From NCBI RefSeq assembly GCF_022346925.1, contig NZ_JAKRNJ010000003.1:248001-312000 (forward strand): a stretch of 64,000 nucleotides of DNA, read 5' to 3'. This document shows, piece by piece, positions 7,532-15,157 of this stretch (the stretch's first letter is position 1; each line of letters starts with the position of its first letter). The notes under the pieces were generated by a model that worked only from the letters and a program-made list of their open reading frames with translations, was not told where the DNA came from and searched no databases. Source of the DNA: Microvirga sp. ACRRW. GTDB lineage: Bacteria; Pseudomonadota; Alphaproteobacteria; Rhizobiales; Beijerinckiaceae. The translations under genes were made by a program, and so were the position numbers.

Positions 7532-9697
7532 TTGACGGATCCGCTCCCAATGTCGTTTTCCGCCTTTCCCCAAGCCGCCCGCAAGAACCTGATCGCCGAT
7601 TTCACCTCCGACTTGCAGGAGGAATTCAACGAAACTGAGAAGTTCGCTCAGTCTTTCGCATCGGTAGCCTTGGATTGGCTGGGGTATGACGACGACGAAA
7701 GGATCGTCTTCGTTGATGGAAGCAACGATCGGGGGCTGGATGCTTACATTCTGTCGGAAGACAATATCAAGATTTTCCAGTTCAAGGCGCAGGACTTCAC
7801 AAAGTCCTTCGACGCTGAGGCCCGAGCGAGTGCGGACATCATCGCGGATGTGTCTCGCATTCTTGGGATCCTGCAAACAAAGGATATCGCTAAGGAGGTA
7901 GCCAATCCCAAAGTCAAGCAGTTGATGTCGCGACTGCAAGCGGTGACGGCTGCCTACCGAGCGGAGCCGAATAAGGAGGAGCTCTTCAATGTCGAGATCT
8001 ATGTGGTGGCGATGTACGATGGCCTGACGGCCAGTGCCAAGTCCGAGTTCGACAATCTGGCCGCCAATACGGAGATGGTGGAAATCTTTGGCGAGGTTGC
8101 CACTTGCAAGCTCCATTTCATCGACCTGAACACTCTGTTGGCGGAGAAATGGCATACATCGAACGACAAATGGCAGGACGCGACGGGCAAGACCACCGAG
8201 CATGTCCAGATCATGATTCTCCAGTCGTCGGCCACCAGCTTCATCAATGAGAACAAGGCTCTGATCTTCTTTGGCCGCGCCAAAGATTTCATCGATGCCT
8301 ACAGGCGACTCGGATACCAGATCTTTGAAGCCAATGTCCGCTGTGAGATTACGAAATCCAGTGTAAACGATGCCATCCGTAAGCAGGTTACGACGGAAAA
8401 GGGCATCGACGAGTTCTTGTTCCTGAACAATGGACTGACGATCACCTGTTTGTCGAAAAGCGCCCCAAGAGGCGGCAAGGTCAGCATTCACCGCCCCCAG
8501 ATCGTCAACGGCCTCCAAACAGTGACTTCGCTCCATGAGGCTTACGAGTCACTCCCTCCCAAGATGAGGGCGTACTTCGACGACAACTGCTATTTGATCG
8601 TGCGTGTCTACGACCAGAAAGCCATCTCTGACGTCGCGAAGCTGGTCACAGCCACGAATAATCAGAACAAAATGGAGCCCCGCAATCTTCACTCGAATAA
8701 CAAGGACCAAATTCTGTTCGAGCAGCTCTTTGCGAAGCTCAGCTGGTTCTACGAGCGCAAGGATTTTGCCTGGCAGGCATTCGAGCGCGAGGAGCGGCAA
8801 TGGGCAACATTGAAGGGATATGCGGCCAGTAGCTTCAAAGTAAGAGGTAAAGCCGGGCGACCAGTGGTTCGAAAAATCGGAAATGAGGAGGCCGGCCAGA
8901 CGTGGTTGTCATTCGTCGGTTATGTCGATGATGCGGCTCAGCGCCGTCGGCTCATCTTCGACGACAAGAAGACCCACTACAACCGGATCTTCAACGAGCG
9001 CATGGTGCGGCATGCCTTCGACTACGATTATAAGTTTTCGAATGAGCGAATTGAGGAAGAGACCATTCCGAGCTCTCCGACGCCCGAGGCCCTGCTTCTC
9101 GCCAATCTGACCTATAGGGTCGCCAAAAATCTGGTTCCCAGCGCCATCACTCATAAGAAGGCGATGATCGAGAAGTTTGGGCTTGCTGGTAAAAGTCCCC
9201 GCGAACAGGATGAGGCACTGGCATCCAAAACGGAGTATATCTCTGGGCTTGCGATGGCCTCGGGGCCGTTCCTATTCACTGAATTGTGCGGGTTCGTCCT
9301 GCTCCGGTGCTATGGGGCTGATTTCTATGAAAAGGCGGGAAAGATTCTCCGGCAAACAGATCTCGATTGCATCTTCCGGGACCTGGATTTTGAGAAGTTC
9401 AACGCAACCATCGGCAACGGCTCCCGTAAACCCAATGAAGTTTTTGGGGCACTATGGCTCTTATTCCGATGGCTCGTAAATGACCTGGTCGAGGACGATC
9501 GCTGGCGTCAGAGCTTCTTTATCGAGTCGTCGAAGCCCCGCATCATGTACAGAGATTCCACTCGCAAAAGGCTTCTTGAGCGTCTGATCAGTATGGATGG
9601 TCGCTGTGCTACGAAGTCGCTGCACTACGATTGGTCTGAAGACTTGTTTGATGGACGCGGAATATTTGAGGGAATTAAGCGAGGCATTGCTCTATAA
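7532..9697 (+). CDS. AIPR (abortive phage infection) protein with Mrr-like nuclease N-terminus
   Basis: A 721-residue protein of the AIPR family. The family hallmark is seen in two conserved blocks: LNNGLTITC with Asn299-Asn300-Gly301, and PQIVNGLQT at 322-330. AIPR proteins were first linked to abortive phage infection. The N-terminus adds a PD-(D/E)XK-type signature, Asp70 followed by Gln83-Phe84-Lys85 (D...QxK), as in Mrr-type restriction nucleases, so it likely cuts nucleic acid. The TTG start has a GAGAG site six bases upstream; the ATG at 7550 is the alternative. Codon use is less GC-rich than the core genes in the window. It leads the defence-type cargo of the island. Confidence 0.85.
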   Translation: MTDPLPMSFSAFPQAARKNLIADFTSDLQEEFNETEKFAQSFASVALDWLGYDDDERIVFVDGSNDRGLDAYILSEDNIKIFQFKAQDFTKSFDAEARASADIIADVSRILGILQTKDIAKEVANPKVKQLMSRLQAVTAAYRAEPNKEELFNVEIYVVAMYDGLTASAKSEFDNLAANTEMVEIFGEVATCKLHFIDLNTLLAEKWHTSNDKWQDATGKTTEHVQIMILQSSATSFINENKALIFFGRAKDFIDAYRRLGYQIFEANVRCEITKSSVNDAIRKQVTTEKGIDEFLFLNNGLTITCLSKSAPRGGKVSIHRPQIVNGLQTVTSLHEAYESLPPKMRAYFDDNCYLIVRVYDQKAISDVAKLVTATNNQNKMEPRNLHSNNKDQILFEQLFAKLSWFYERKDFAWQAFEREERQWATLKGYAASSFKVRGKAGRPVVRKIGNEEAGQTWLSFVGYVDDAAQRRRLIFDDKKTHYNRIFNERMVRHAFDYDYKFSNERIEEETIPSSPTPEALLLANLTYRVAKNLVPSAITHKKAMIEKFGLAGKSPREQDEALASKTEYISGLAMASGPFLFTELCGFVLLRCYGADFYEKAGKILRQTDLDCIFRDLDFEKFNATIGNGSRKPNEVFGALWLLFRWLVNDLVEDDRWRQSFFIESSKPRIMYRDSTRKRLLERLISMDGRCATKSLHYDWSEDLFDGRGIFEGIKRGIAL

Positions 9698-9893
9698 CGG
9701 CTTTATACGAACGAGGGGAGAGATGGTCTTACGACTAGCTCGATTATTGGCTTTTATGTTTTTGAAGCTCTCAACATGGAGGGTGACCACGTCATGAAAA
9801 GGACCGACATATCAACCTCCCTCGCCCACAGCCTGTCATCGAAACGAGGCGTCCATTGAGCGAGAGCTCCAACGAGACTGAGACGGGCAAGGT

Positions 9894-11342
9894 ATGAGAC
9901 AACCGGAACGAACCGTTGAAACAGCGCTCGTTGAAAGATTGACGTCTGAAGGTACAAGGGAGCTACTTTACACCCTGTCCTCCAGAAAATTGCTGTCGAT
10001 GTCTCCCGAAGAATGGGGGCATGTTCGTGATAGAGCATCTGAGCACAGGAAGAATCCTAAGCTAGGCCTGAGTATCAGGTGCCTTCAGTGCGGTGAGGCG
10101 CTGTACATCAGTACACGCCGGCATGGCGTCCGCAACTTACCTCTCTTCTCCCATCATTCAGGCGCCAGGACTCCGTGCTCGTGGAATGGCAGTCAGGCTT
10201 GGACGCCTGATCAGGTCCGAGCGCTGCAATATGATGGACGGCAAGAGTCGGAACTACACGCCCGATTATGTCGCGCACTTCAGAATGCCGCGAGGTCAGA
10301 TCAACGGTACATCAGTAGTGCGATTGATACCTATCGGAGACCAGATACGGGGGAAAGAGGCCGCTATCCGGATGTTCTTGTCAAATGGCTCCATCGTCCG
10401 GAAACTGCGTTCGAGGTCCAGCTTTCAAGGGCACAGCAGCCGGAAATCACGGCTCGGGAGGATCATTACAGTAAGGAACAGGTGGACCTGATCTGGGTTT
10501 TGCACGGCCTCGATCTCAACGCCGAGCAGTTGCCGCAGTCTTTTAACGACATTATACGGCGCCACAGGGGCAATGCGTTCGTGATGGACCAGAGTTCCCT
10601 TGAGGCATCGAACGAACAGGGGACTGTCGTTCTGTCCTGCTACCTCAAAGGATCAGACGGTAAGTTTGACCCTCCCAGACTAGTGAATCTGGATGACCTG
10701 ACATATCCCGCACGAGGGCTACCGTTTCTGGAGGATCGGATTTCAGCGGCACTGACTGAACGGTCCCGGGAGATGCGACGGCGTTGGCATAACGTCTTCA
10801 AAGGATATCCGGATGGAGATTGGCGCCGATTAAGGCGCATCCCGGACCCATTACAAGGTGAAATCGAGGCCTTGAAGAAGCAGCATGGCATGATGTCGAC
10901 CTACCATGAGGACGACAGCGACTTCCTCTTGTGCCTTCTCGTCGCCTTCGCTCTATCGATCGCTGCCCATGCAGCAAAACCCGATACCCGATTAAGCTAT
11001 GTCACCCGGCCAGTGCCGACCGCACAGCTTATCAACCTGATCATGCAGCGCGAGGACTTGGGCATGCAGCAATATGCCCTGATCATTCAGTACCTCATCG
11101 AGAATACGACTCTGAATGGGAGACTTCCGAAATCCGTTGGTGAGCATCTGGAACGGGCATTTGCGGCGAAGGAGGGAAATCTTTGTCGCGAGTGGGAAGC
11201 TGAATGGGCGGTTCTCGCCGATCTTATCCCGGAGGTGTTCGATACAAGAGTTCGGGAGCAAATGACCTATTTGGGATGCCTGCCTGATTGGGTACGGCCA
11301 CTTGAGAACGGTGCCGATTTATCGGAACTGCCATATCCTTAG
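9894..11342 (+). CDS. CoiA-like / DUF6035-type zinc-finger nuclease
   Basis: A 482-residue protein. Residues 60-100 contain a zinc-ribbon-like pattern: C63-x2-C66, H87/H88 and C95. This is followed by a restriction-endonuclease-like core: E120 with H122, then GRYPD with Asp160 and EVQ with Glu174-Gln176, the same order as in competence protein CoiA. The C-terminal two-thirds is helical and unassigned. CoiA-like nucleases occur in competence and in defence loci; here the neighbourhood of AIPR and Fic genes favours defence. The start ATG at 9894 has only a weak ribosome site. It lies 196 bases after the AIPR gene, same strand. Confidence 0.7.
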   Translation: MRQPERTVETALVERLTSEGTRELLYTLSSRKLLSMSPEEWGHVRDRASEHRKNPKLGLSIRCLQCGEALYISTRRHGVRNLPLFSHHSGARTPCSWNGSQAWTPDQVRALQYDGRQESELHARLCRALQNAARSDQRYISSAIDTYRRPDTGERGRYPDVLVKWLHRPETAFEVQLSRAQQPEITAREDHYSKEQVDLIWVLHGLDLNAEQLPQSFNDIIRRHRGNAFVMDQSSLEASNEQGTVVLSCYLKGSDGKFDPPRLVNLDDLTYPARGLPFLEDRISAALTERSREMRRRWHNVFKGYPDGDWRRLRRIPDPLQGEIEALKKQHGMMSTYHEDDSDFLLCLLVAFALSIAAHAAKPDTRLSYVTRPVPTAQLINLIMQREDLGMQQYALIIQYLIENTTLNGRLPKSVGEHLERAFAAKEGNLCREWEAEWAVLADLIPEVFDTRVREQMTYLGCLPDWVRPLENGADLSELPYP

Positions 11343-11475
11343 TGACGAACAGGAATCCGGCGCCTTGAACCGCCTTGACATAGTTTCCGTCCGGGACTGC
11401 AATAGCATGGCCGCTTTCCAAAGGTCGATGCTGTCCTGGGCCAAGAGGCTTACGCTTATTGCAAGCGCCCGAGGC

Positions 11476-13053
11476 TTAGATTTTGAAGATTTGATCGCTG
11501 TCCTGGTTGATCGCTTGCCAATAATCTGTCGGGGCCGGAGTGCCACCCTGAAACTCTACATCGAGAGCGGGGTTCGGCATGGTCAACCGGGCATGACGGG
11601 CGTTCTCACAGAATGCATAGGCACGGGCCCAAGTCTCAACGGCAGAGGCCGTCGTCTCTTCCGAGCACGCGGCGCTCACCTTCTGGCAGAACTCCAGAGA
11701 GCGAACAAAGATCGATGGGTCTCCCCGACGGGTCAGCACCCGTAGGGCATCAAGATAGTCGTTGCGGAATACGGTCGGTATGACAATTCGCGACAATCCA
11801 CCCTGGATGAGTTCCTTCGTCATCATGATGCGGCTGAGGCGGCCATTACCATCGTTGAAGGGGTGAACGTCCGAGAGCATGAAATGTATGAACAAGGCTC
11901 GAGAGAACGAGTCCTTCAGGCTTTGCAGAACCGCCATCCCCTCCCGGATCGTCCCTTCGACGAGATCGGGATGGACGAAGGTCGTATCCCCTGCTTGGTT
12001 CGCCCTTGTCTTGAACTGCCCCGGACGCACAGAGGGACGTGCCTTCATCATCTCATGATGGCGCGCCTTGATTTCATCGAGGAATTCGTCGGCGCTTAAA
12101 GACGTGGACGGCCGGGTCCCCAGATCCAGCAGTTGAAGATACGCGCCCAAGACGTCATGCCCATCTTCGGGGCGCGCATCGGGGATCTTGCCTTCGAAGA
12201 CGATTTCTGCCGCTTCATCGACGGGGAACTCAGTCCCCTCAATAAAATTCGAAAAATAGGCCTCTATGAATGCCCCAGACGTTTTCCTGCCCGGGGTTAA
12301 GTCCCGATCAGGCACGACGTGAGGGGCACGCATATTGAGATAATCGGCCAGTTTGACGAGGCGGGTGATACAATTTGGATCGAGGGGTGATCCCATTGTG
12401 CGAGCCTTGCCTTGAAGAGTACGCATCTTGGCCTCTCGCGTGCGCAAGAGCGCACTGATGATCCCATTGAGTTCGTCGAACTCCTCCTCCTTCCCGATCT
12501 GCGGCGCGATGAGGCGTGCTTGATCGCGGATATGATTGAGATGCTCCTCGCCATGGCTGGAGCAAACAGTTTCCAAATATTTTTCGATCTCGGCGGCACC
12601 GACCGTTCGCGACGGCCCACCTCGGGCCCGGGATGGCGTGAGGTTATCGAGGAGCTTCCGAATCGGTCCTGCCAATCTGGTCCCGAGATAAGGCGGATCG
12701 CTGTCGATCGGGCCTACTCCGTCTCTGATGTTGATCACGAGACCCGGCAAACGGATCACATCGCGAGCGCGGGGTGCGCTGACAAATACGTAGGCATCGC
12801 CAACAGGGGAGCCCGAAGACCGATCGCGCCAAGGTTGGTTGTCCATGCCCGTACGGTCGGTGGCGACTCCATCAGGGACGAGCTTGCCCAAGATTGTATA
12901 CCAGTTCCGCTGAAGGGTCGTTTCGAGCGGTTCAGCCGAATTCTCGACGTAAACCCCATGCGCAACCCGTGTCAGCTTCCCAGCTGTAGAATCTCTCCGG
13001 ATCCTCCGGTCAACGGCCTCGTCGCCGGACGGCGTAAAGAGAATACCTGCCAT
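11476..13053 (-). CDS. Fic-domain AMPylase-like protein with AbiEi-like N-terminus
   Basis: A 525-residue protein. The Fic catalytic motif is complete (HPFNDGNGRLSR, residues 397-408). An inhibitory motif of the (S/T)xxxE(G/N) type is present at residues 268-273 (S268, E272, G273), N-terminal to the Fic core, as in class II Fic proteins that are autoinhibited. Residues 8-60 (repeated Arg, then VAHGVYV) resemble the winged-helix N-terminus of AbiEi-type antitoxins. Family members transfer AMP or another nucleotide to target proteins. The ATG at 13053 has a TAGGAGAGG ribosome site. Transcribed divergently from the AlbA_2 gene, with four iterons upstream that may be its operators. Confidence 0.88.
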   Translation of the reverse strand: MAGILFTPSGDEAVDRRIRRDSTAGKLTRVAHGVYVENSAEPLETTLQRNWYTILGKLVPDGVATDRTGMDNQPWRDRSSGSPVGDAYVFVSAPRARDVIRLPGLVINIRDGVGPIDSDPPYLGTRLAGPIRKLLDNLTPSRARGGPSRTVGAAEIEKYLETVCSSHGEEHLNHIRDQARLIAPQIGKEEEFDELNGIISALLRTREAKMRTLQGKARTMGSPLDPNCITRLVKLADYLNMRAPHVVPDRDLTPGRKTSGAFIEAYFSNFIEGTEFPVDEAAEIVFEGKIPDARPEDGHDVLGAYLQLLDLGTRPSTSLSADEFLDEIKARHHEMMKARPSVRPGQFKTRANQAGDTTFVHPDLVEGTIREGMAVLQSLKDSFSRALFIHFMLSDVHPFNDGNGRLSRIMMTKELIQGGLSRIVIPTVFRNDYLDALRVLTRRGDPSIFVRSLEFCQKVSAACSEETTASAVETWARAYAFCENARHARLTMPNPALDVEFQGGTPAPTDYWQAINQDSDQIFKI

Positions 13054-13356
13054 AAAACCTCTCCTAAGAGACGGGTCTCGACCCAAAATGTCCGTACAAA
13101 TCTCTTAAAATGCCGATCTGTCCGCCACGCTCTAATAAATAATTTCTCATAATGTCGCAAAGAACAAGCCATTGGTCCGCCAAAGTTGCATAAATCTGAT
13201 ATTTGTCCGTTCCAGTCGCATAAGGTCGATTTAAGACGCTGGCGATATCCAATCTCCGCAATATTAGAAGTCAGTGGGGATGCTTCGAGGGCTTGGCGCT
13301 GGATCCAAGGTTGCTAAAGTCCAGCTTGAATCTGTGACTATGTCTCAAGGATCTCC
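13054..13356. promoter_or_regulatory. Divergent control region with iterons
   Basis: About 300 AT-richer bases between the Fic gene (minus) and the AlbA_2 gene (plus). Four copies of a 21-bp repeat fill positions 13089-13224 (separate entry); the part from 13225 to 13356 holds the likely promoter of the plus-strand gene, whose AAGGA ribosome site is just before the ATG at 13357. No coding ORF is supported here. Confidence 0.6.
13089..13224 (+). repeat. Four iterons of a 21-bp motif upstream of the Fic gene
   Basis: Four same-direction copies start at 13089, 13119, 13174 and 13204. Each has the form (T/G)GTCCG-Y-N11-AA(A/G), with the second block at constant distance. Centre spacing is 30, 55 and 30 bases, close to three and 5.25 helical turns, and a weak fifth copy may lie near 13152. 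The first copy is 36 bases upstream of the Fic start codon, so repeats cover its promoter. They look like binding sites for a regulator, possibly the AbiEi-like N-terminus of the Fic protein itself (inference). Confidence 0.75.
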
Positions 13357-14529
13357 ATGCTCGCCAAGCCTATCGACGACATCGATCTATCGGACCTGCA
13401 TGATCTCATTGGGATCGCGGAAGGCCGGCAAATGGAGTTCAAGCGCGACCACTACGGACGTACCGATGAAGCCAGGCGGGAATTCGCCGCTGACGTTTCG
13501 GCTTTGGCCAACAGTGTCGGTGGAGATCTTCTGATCGGCATCGAGGAATCCAAGGGTGTTGCCTCGTCGATCCCAGGCGTCGAGGCATCCGATCCAGATG
13601 CGCTCGTCCGCGGCATCGAACAGGCCCTGAGCGCTTCATTCGAGCCGCCGATCATCGGAATTCGTATTCGCTGGATCGCCGTGGGCGATGGAAAGGGTGT
13701 CATCCTCATTCGTGTCCCCCGCAGTCGCGGTGCTCCTCACAGGGTCACGGCAGCCCGAGACAACCGCTTCTTTGCACGTGATGAAAACGGAAAGCACCCG
13801 ATGAACGTCAGCGAACTCAGACGAGCCTTCCTGCTCGCTGCGGAGGTCGAGCAGAGAATCCGAGGTTTTCGGGCAGAGCGATTGGAGCTTCTTGCCGCCA
13901 ATGAAGGTCCCCTTGCCGTAGCCGAGGACGGTCCCCGCTTGATCTGCCACGTCGTGCCCGAGGCATCCTTTACGGACGGGCTGCGGATTGCCTTTGCCCA
14001 CCATGACGTCGGTGTGCCCCCCTTCGATGCAAGCGGGTACAATTCGTTGCGGTCCATGGACGGCTTCGTGACCTACTCCGGTCCTGAGGAGAAGTTTGAA
14101 AGCGTCAGAGCTTTCACGACACTATTCCATAATGGGATCGTCGAATCTGTCGCTCGCATCCCTTCCTATGAAGAGAATGGAAGCGCTCGCATTTCCATCA
14201 ATGGGATCGAGGACACCCTCATCCATGCTATGGCGCGGACATTACCTGACCTGAAACGGCGGAGCATCCCGATGCCGCTCTACATTATTGTGTCCCTGCT
14301 CGATGTGCGGGGAACGAGAGTCGGGTCAAGGCAATGGGAGGCCATCGCCTATCCCTATCGGCGGCCCAATTTGCTGCTTCCAGAGCTTCTGGTCGAGGAC
14401 GCCGACGATCATTCCGCGCAGGGTATCGCTACTCTTCTGCGTCCGCTCTTCGATCTGCTGTGGAATGCCTTCGGCCGACATGGATCGCCCAACTATAACG
14501 GCGAGGGGCGCTACGAGGCTCGTAACTGA
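13357..14529 (+). CDS. AlbA_2 / Schlafen-type putative DNA-binding protein
   Basis: A 390-residue protein whose first 150 residues match the AlbA_2 (Schlafen AAA_4-like) domain: E27-F-K29, then ALANSVGGDLLIGIEE at about 49-64, and a later RVPRSRGAPHRV strand. Such domains occur in putative transcription regulators, Schlafen-like nucleases and defence systems. The remaining 240 residues have no recognised domain. The ATG at 13357 is preceded by AAGGA at good spacing. It is divergent from the Fic gene and may be under the same iteron-based control. Confidence 0.75.
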   Translation: MLAKPIDDIDLSDLHDLIGIAEGRQMEFKRDHYGRTDEARREFAADVSALANSVGGDLLIGIEESKGVASSIPGVEASDPDALVRGIEQALSASFEPPIIGIRIRWIAVGDGKGVILIRVPRSRGAPHRVTAARDNRFFARDENGKHPMNVSELRRAFLLAAEVEQRIRGFRAERLELLAANEGPLAVAEDGPRLICHVVPEASFTDGLRIAFAHHDVGVPPFDASGYNSLRSMDGFVTYSGPEEKFESVRAFTTLFHNGIVESVARIPSYEENGSARISINGIEDTLIHAMARTLPDLKRRSIPMPLYIIVSLLDVRGTRVGSRQWEAIAYPYRRPNLLLPELLVEDADDHSAQGIATLLRPLFDLLWNAFGRHGSPNYNGEGRYEARN

Positions 14530-14647
14530 CTTAGGCCAACGATGGGTGCACCCGTCCCGTGCAATTCCGGAGATGCCGATTATCTCGTGGCAGTCCAGCG
14601 CGGCATTGCTCGGTAAAATGCTTGCGTGCCCCTCCTATTGGCAATGT

Positions 14648-15157
14648 CTAAGCACTGGGCGGAAGATCAAGATCGGGCGGCACGAGCTGGATAATCTTCC
14701 GGCCATCGGCGGCGGCCTCTTTCAACGAGCGGTCATAGATCGCCTTGTATCGTTCATACTCTCTTTTGTAACGGGCGGAATCCTTCTCAAGCCTGCGTCT
14801 GGCGTTGAAATGGGCCTTCATCTCGTCTTGCTGCCGATGAAGCTTGTCCCGCAACTCGGCAACTTGCCGACGCAATTCCTTGATGACATCGTTAGAGTCA
14901 CTTGGGCTTTGAACGCGCTGAGAAAGCTCCTCGATCCTGTCTCGTACTCTTGGAAATTTGCATTTCTTCGTCCCGATGTGAGTGCGGGAATGCCCTGCCT
15001 CTTTGGCAACGCTCGTGGGGCTAATCTTGAGCTTTCCCCTGCTCTTGAGGGCGATCAGATCCTTGTGCCTCGGCTGCTGGGCGATCAGACGATCCAGGGC
15101 ATCGTGGAAATCCCTTTCAAGAGAGGACATCGGCGGTTCGGCAACCTTTCTAGCCAT
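14648..15157 (-). CDS. Small coiled-coil protein of the recombinase operon (TnpC position)
   Basis: A 169-residue charged protein. Residues 10-75 look like a helix-turn-helix region (SPTSVAKEAGHSRTHIG), and residues 75-150 form a long predicted coiled coil (ELRRQVAELRDKLHRQQDEM and following). It is the last gene of the recombinase operon and its start overlaps the end of the 708-residue recombinase gene by eight bases. In Tn554 the third gene, tnpC, encodes a small helical accessory protein that affects transposition efficiency and orientation; the same role is inferred here from position and shape only. Confidence 0.7.
   Translation of the reverse strand: MARKVAEPPMSSLERDFHDALDRLIAQQPRHKDLIALKSRGKLKISPTSVAKEAGHSRTHIGTKKCKFPRVRDRIEELSQRVQSPSDSNDVIKELRRQVAELRDKLHRQQDEMKAHFNARRRLEKDSARYKREYERYKAIYDRSLKEAAADGRKIIQLVPPDLDLPPSA

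Noticed and set aside
13619-13629. A GAACAGGC match to the right junction sequence inside the AlbA_2 gene
   Set aside because: Short chance match within a coding region; not a plausible attachment site.
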